Assembly: GCA_020852705.1 (NCBI GenBank)
Contig: JADZAP010000044.1
Location: 1-64,000, forward strand
Direction: 5' to 3'
DNA from: Ignavibacteria bacterium
GTDB taxonomy: Bacteria > Bacteroidota > Ignavibacteria > Tepidaquicellales > OLB5
DNA: 64,000 bases
The notes beneath the pieces are model-generated. The model was given only the letters and a program-made list of their open reading frames with translations, was not told the origin of the DNA and did not search any database. Shown piece after piece: positions 63,776 through 64,000 of the stretch; position 1 is the stretch's first letter, and every line of letters starts with the position of its first letter. Position numbers and translations under genes: made by a program.

Positions 63776-64000
63776 TTAGATAATATCTTTAAGTAAATGC
63801 TTGAATAATGTCATATAAGCATAGTCATTTACAAGCCTTTTATCCGGTTTTAGTTCTAAGCTGTCATATATAATCTTGGCAGCAGCCCCGGTGCTTGAAA
63901 CTGGTAATATTAATGCCTCAGCGTGAGCTTCCCGGAACAATTTAAATTCATCTTCGACTCCCTCCATTCCCCCTATAAAAATCCCTGCTTTATATTCGTT
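63776..64000 (-). CDS. SLOG-domain protein, C-terminal part (cut by window edge)
   Basis: The reading frame is open to the last base, so the gene extends beyond the window. The visible 74 residues read ...EYKAGIFIGGMEGVEDEFKLFR, then LILPVSSTGAAAKIIY and a helical tail. The GGMEGVEDEF and PxxSTGAAA pattern is typical of SLOG/LSDAT nucleotide-sensing domains. In Thoeris the effector ThsA ends in a SLOG (STALD) domain that binds the TIR product and switches on an N-terminal NADase. The N-terminal domain here is unseen, so SIR2-STALD versus another effector cannot be decided. ATG at 63965 is internal, not a start. Confidence 0.78.
   Translation of the reverse strand, partial: NEYKAGIFIGGMEGVEDEFKLFREAHAEALILPVSSTGAAAKIIYDSLELKPDKRLVNDYAYMTLFKHLLKDII

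Noticed and set aside
1..64000. CRISPR arrays or cas genes.
   Set aside because: I saw no regularly spaced direct repeats with unique spacers and no Cas protein in any frame.
48119..64000. An integrase or transposase inside the accessory region.
   Set aside because: None of the reading frames carries a tyrosine- or serine-recombinase or DDE signature; the enzyme, if present, is beyond the right edge.

Overview
The window looks like a chromosome segment from a member of the Ignavibacteria or a close relative (Bacteroidota/Chlorobi group). The DNA is AT-rich. Two secreted proteins end in the NPFNP-type sorting domain of the type IX secretion system. Lipoproteins and outer-membrane barrels are common, and several genes appear to use TTG starts (ruvC, mpg, an ABC ATPase, an outer-membrane protein, an anti-sigma kinase). 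This placement is inference from gene content; no rRNA gene is present.

0-48 kb is core genome. It holds yebC-ruvC-ruvA, purF with a PHP phosphoesterase, holB, a BamA-like protein, one oligopeptide uptake operon without ATPases (two binding proteins, two permeases), hpf-hprK, a hexapeptide acyltransferase and a HIT protein. A block of exported proteins follows at 20-31 kb: two T9SS cargo proteins, one of them split by a single in-frame amber codon, a zinc-protease-like lipoprotein and a peptidase-MA/TolB-propeller/barrel fusion. Next come an OmpA protein with calcium-binding repeats, ruvB, mpg, a lone ABC ATPase, an anti-sigma kinase-like protein, a membrane metallophosphoesterase, a complete second oligopeptide uptake operon, mdh, and rplU-rpmA. 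Palindromic REP-like repeats lie in some intergenic gaps.

48-64 kb is accessory DNA. Two 3' fragments of a tRNA-Ala(GGC) gene in the same orientation lie at 48.12 and 56.15 kb. Each is followed, at exactly the same distance (146 bp), by a pair of short direct repeats that look like integrase arm sites. The simplest reading is two related islands stacked at one tRNA-Ala gene, with the intact tRNA and perhaps the integrase beyond the right edge. The first island carries a type III restriction-modification operon (mod-res) extended by a PHP-SMC ATPase (TrlF-like) and a 202-residue protein of unknown function.

The second island starts with an unusual four-gene operon: FAD amino-acid-oxidase-like enzyme, archaeal-type prolyl-tRNA synthetase, YbaK-type aminoacyl-tRNA deacylase and a radical SAM enzyme with a CX15CX2C cluster motif. 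Divergent from it, on the plus strand, are two compact units, each with a sigma70-like promoter (17-bp spacer), strong hairpins and an intrinsic terminator; I propose two small RNAs of about 100 nt. Further right are an AbrB-like protein and a Thoeris-like defence operon: a SLOG-domain protein cut by the window edge, two TIR-family proteins including a ThsB homologue, and a 64-residue protein.

The best candidates for something undescribed are the prolyl-tRNA/radical-SAM operon and the adjacent small RNAs.
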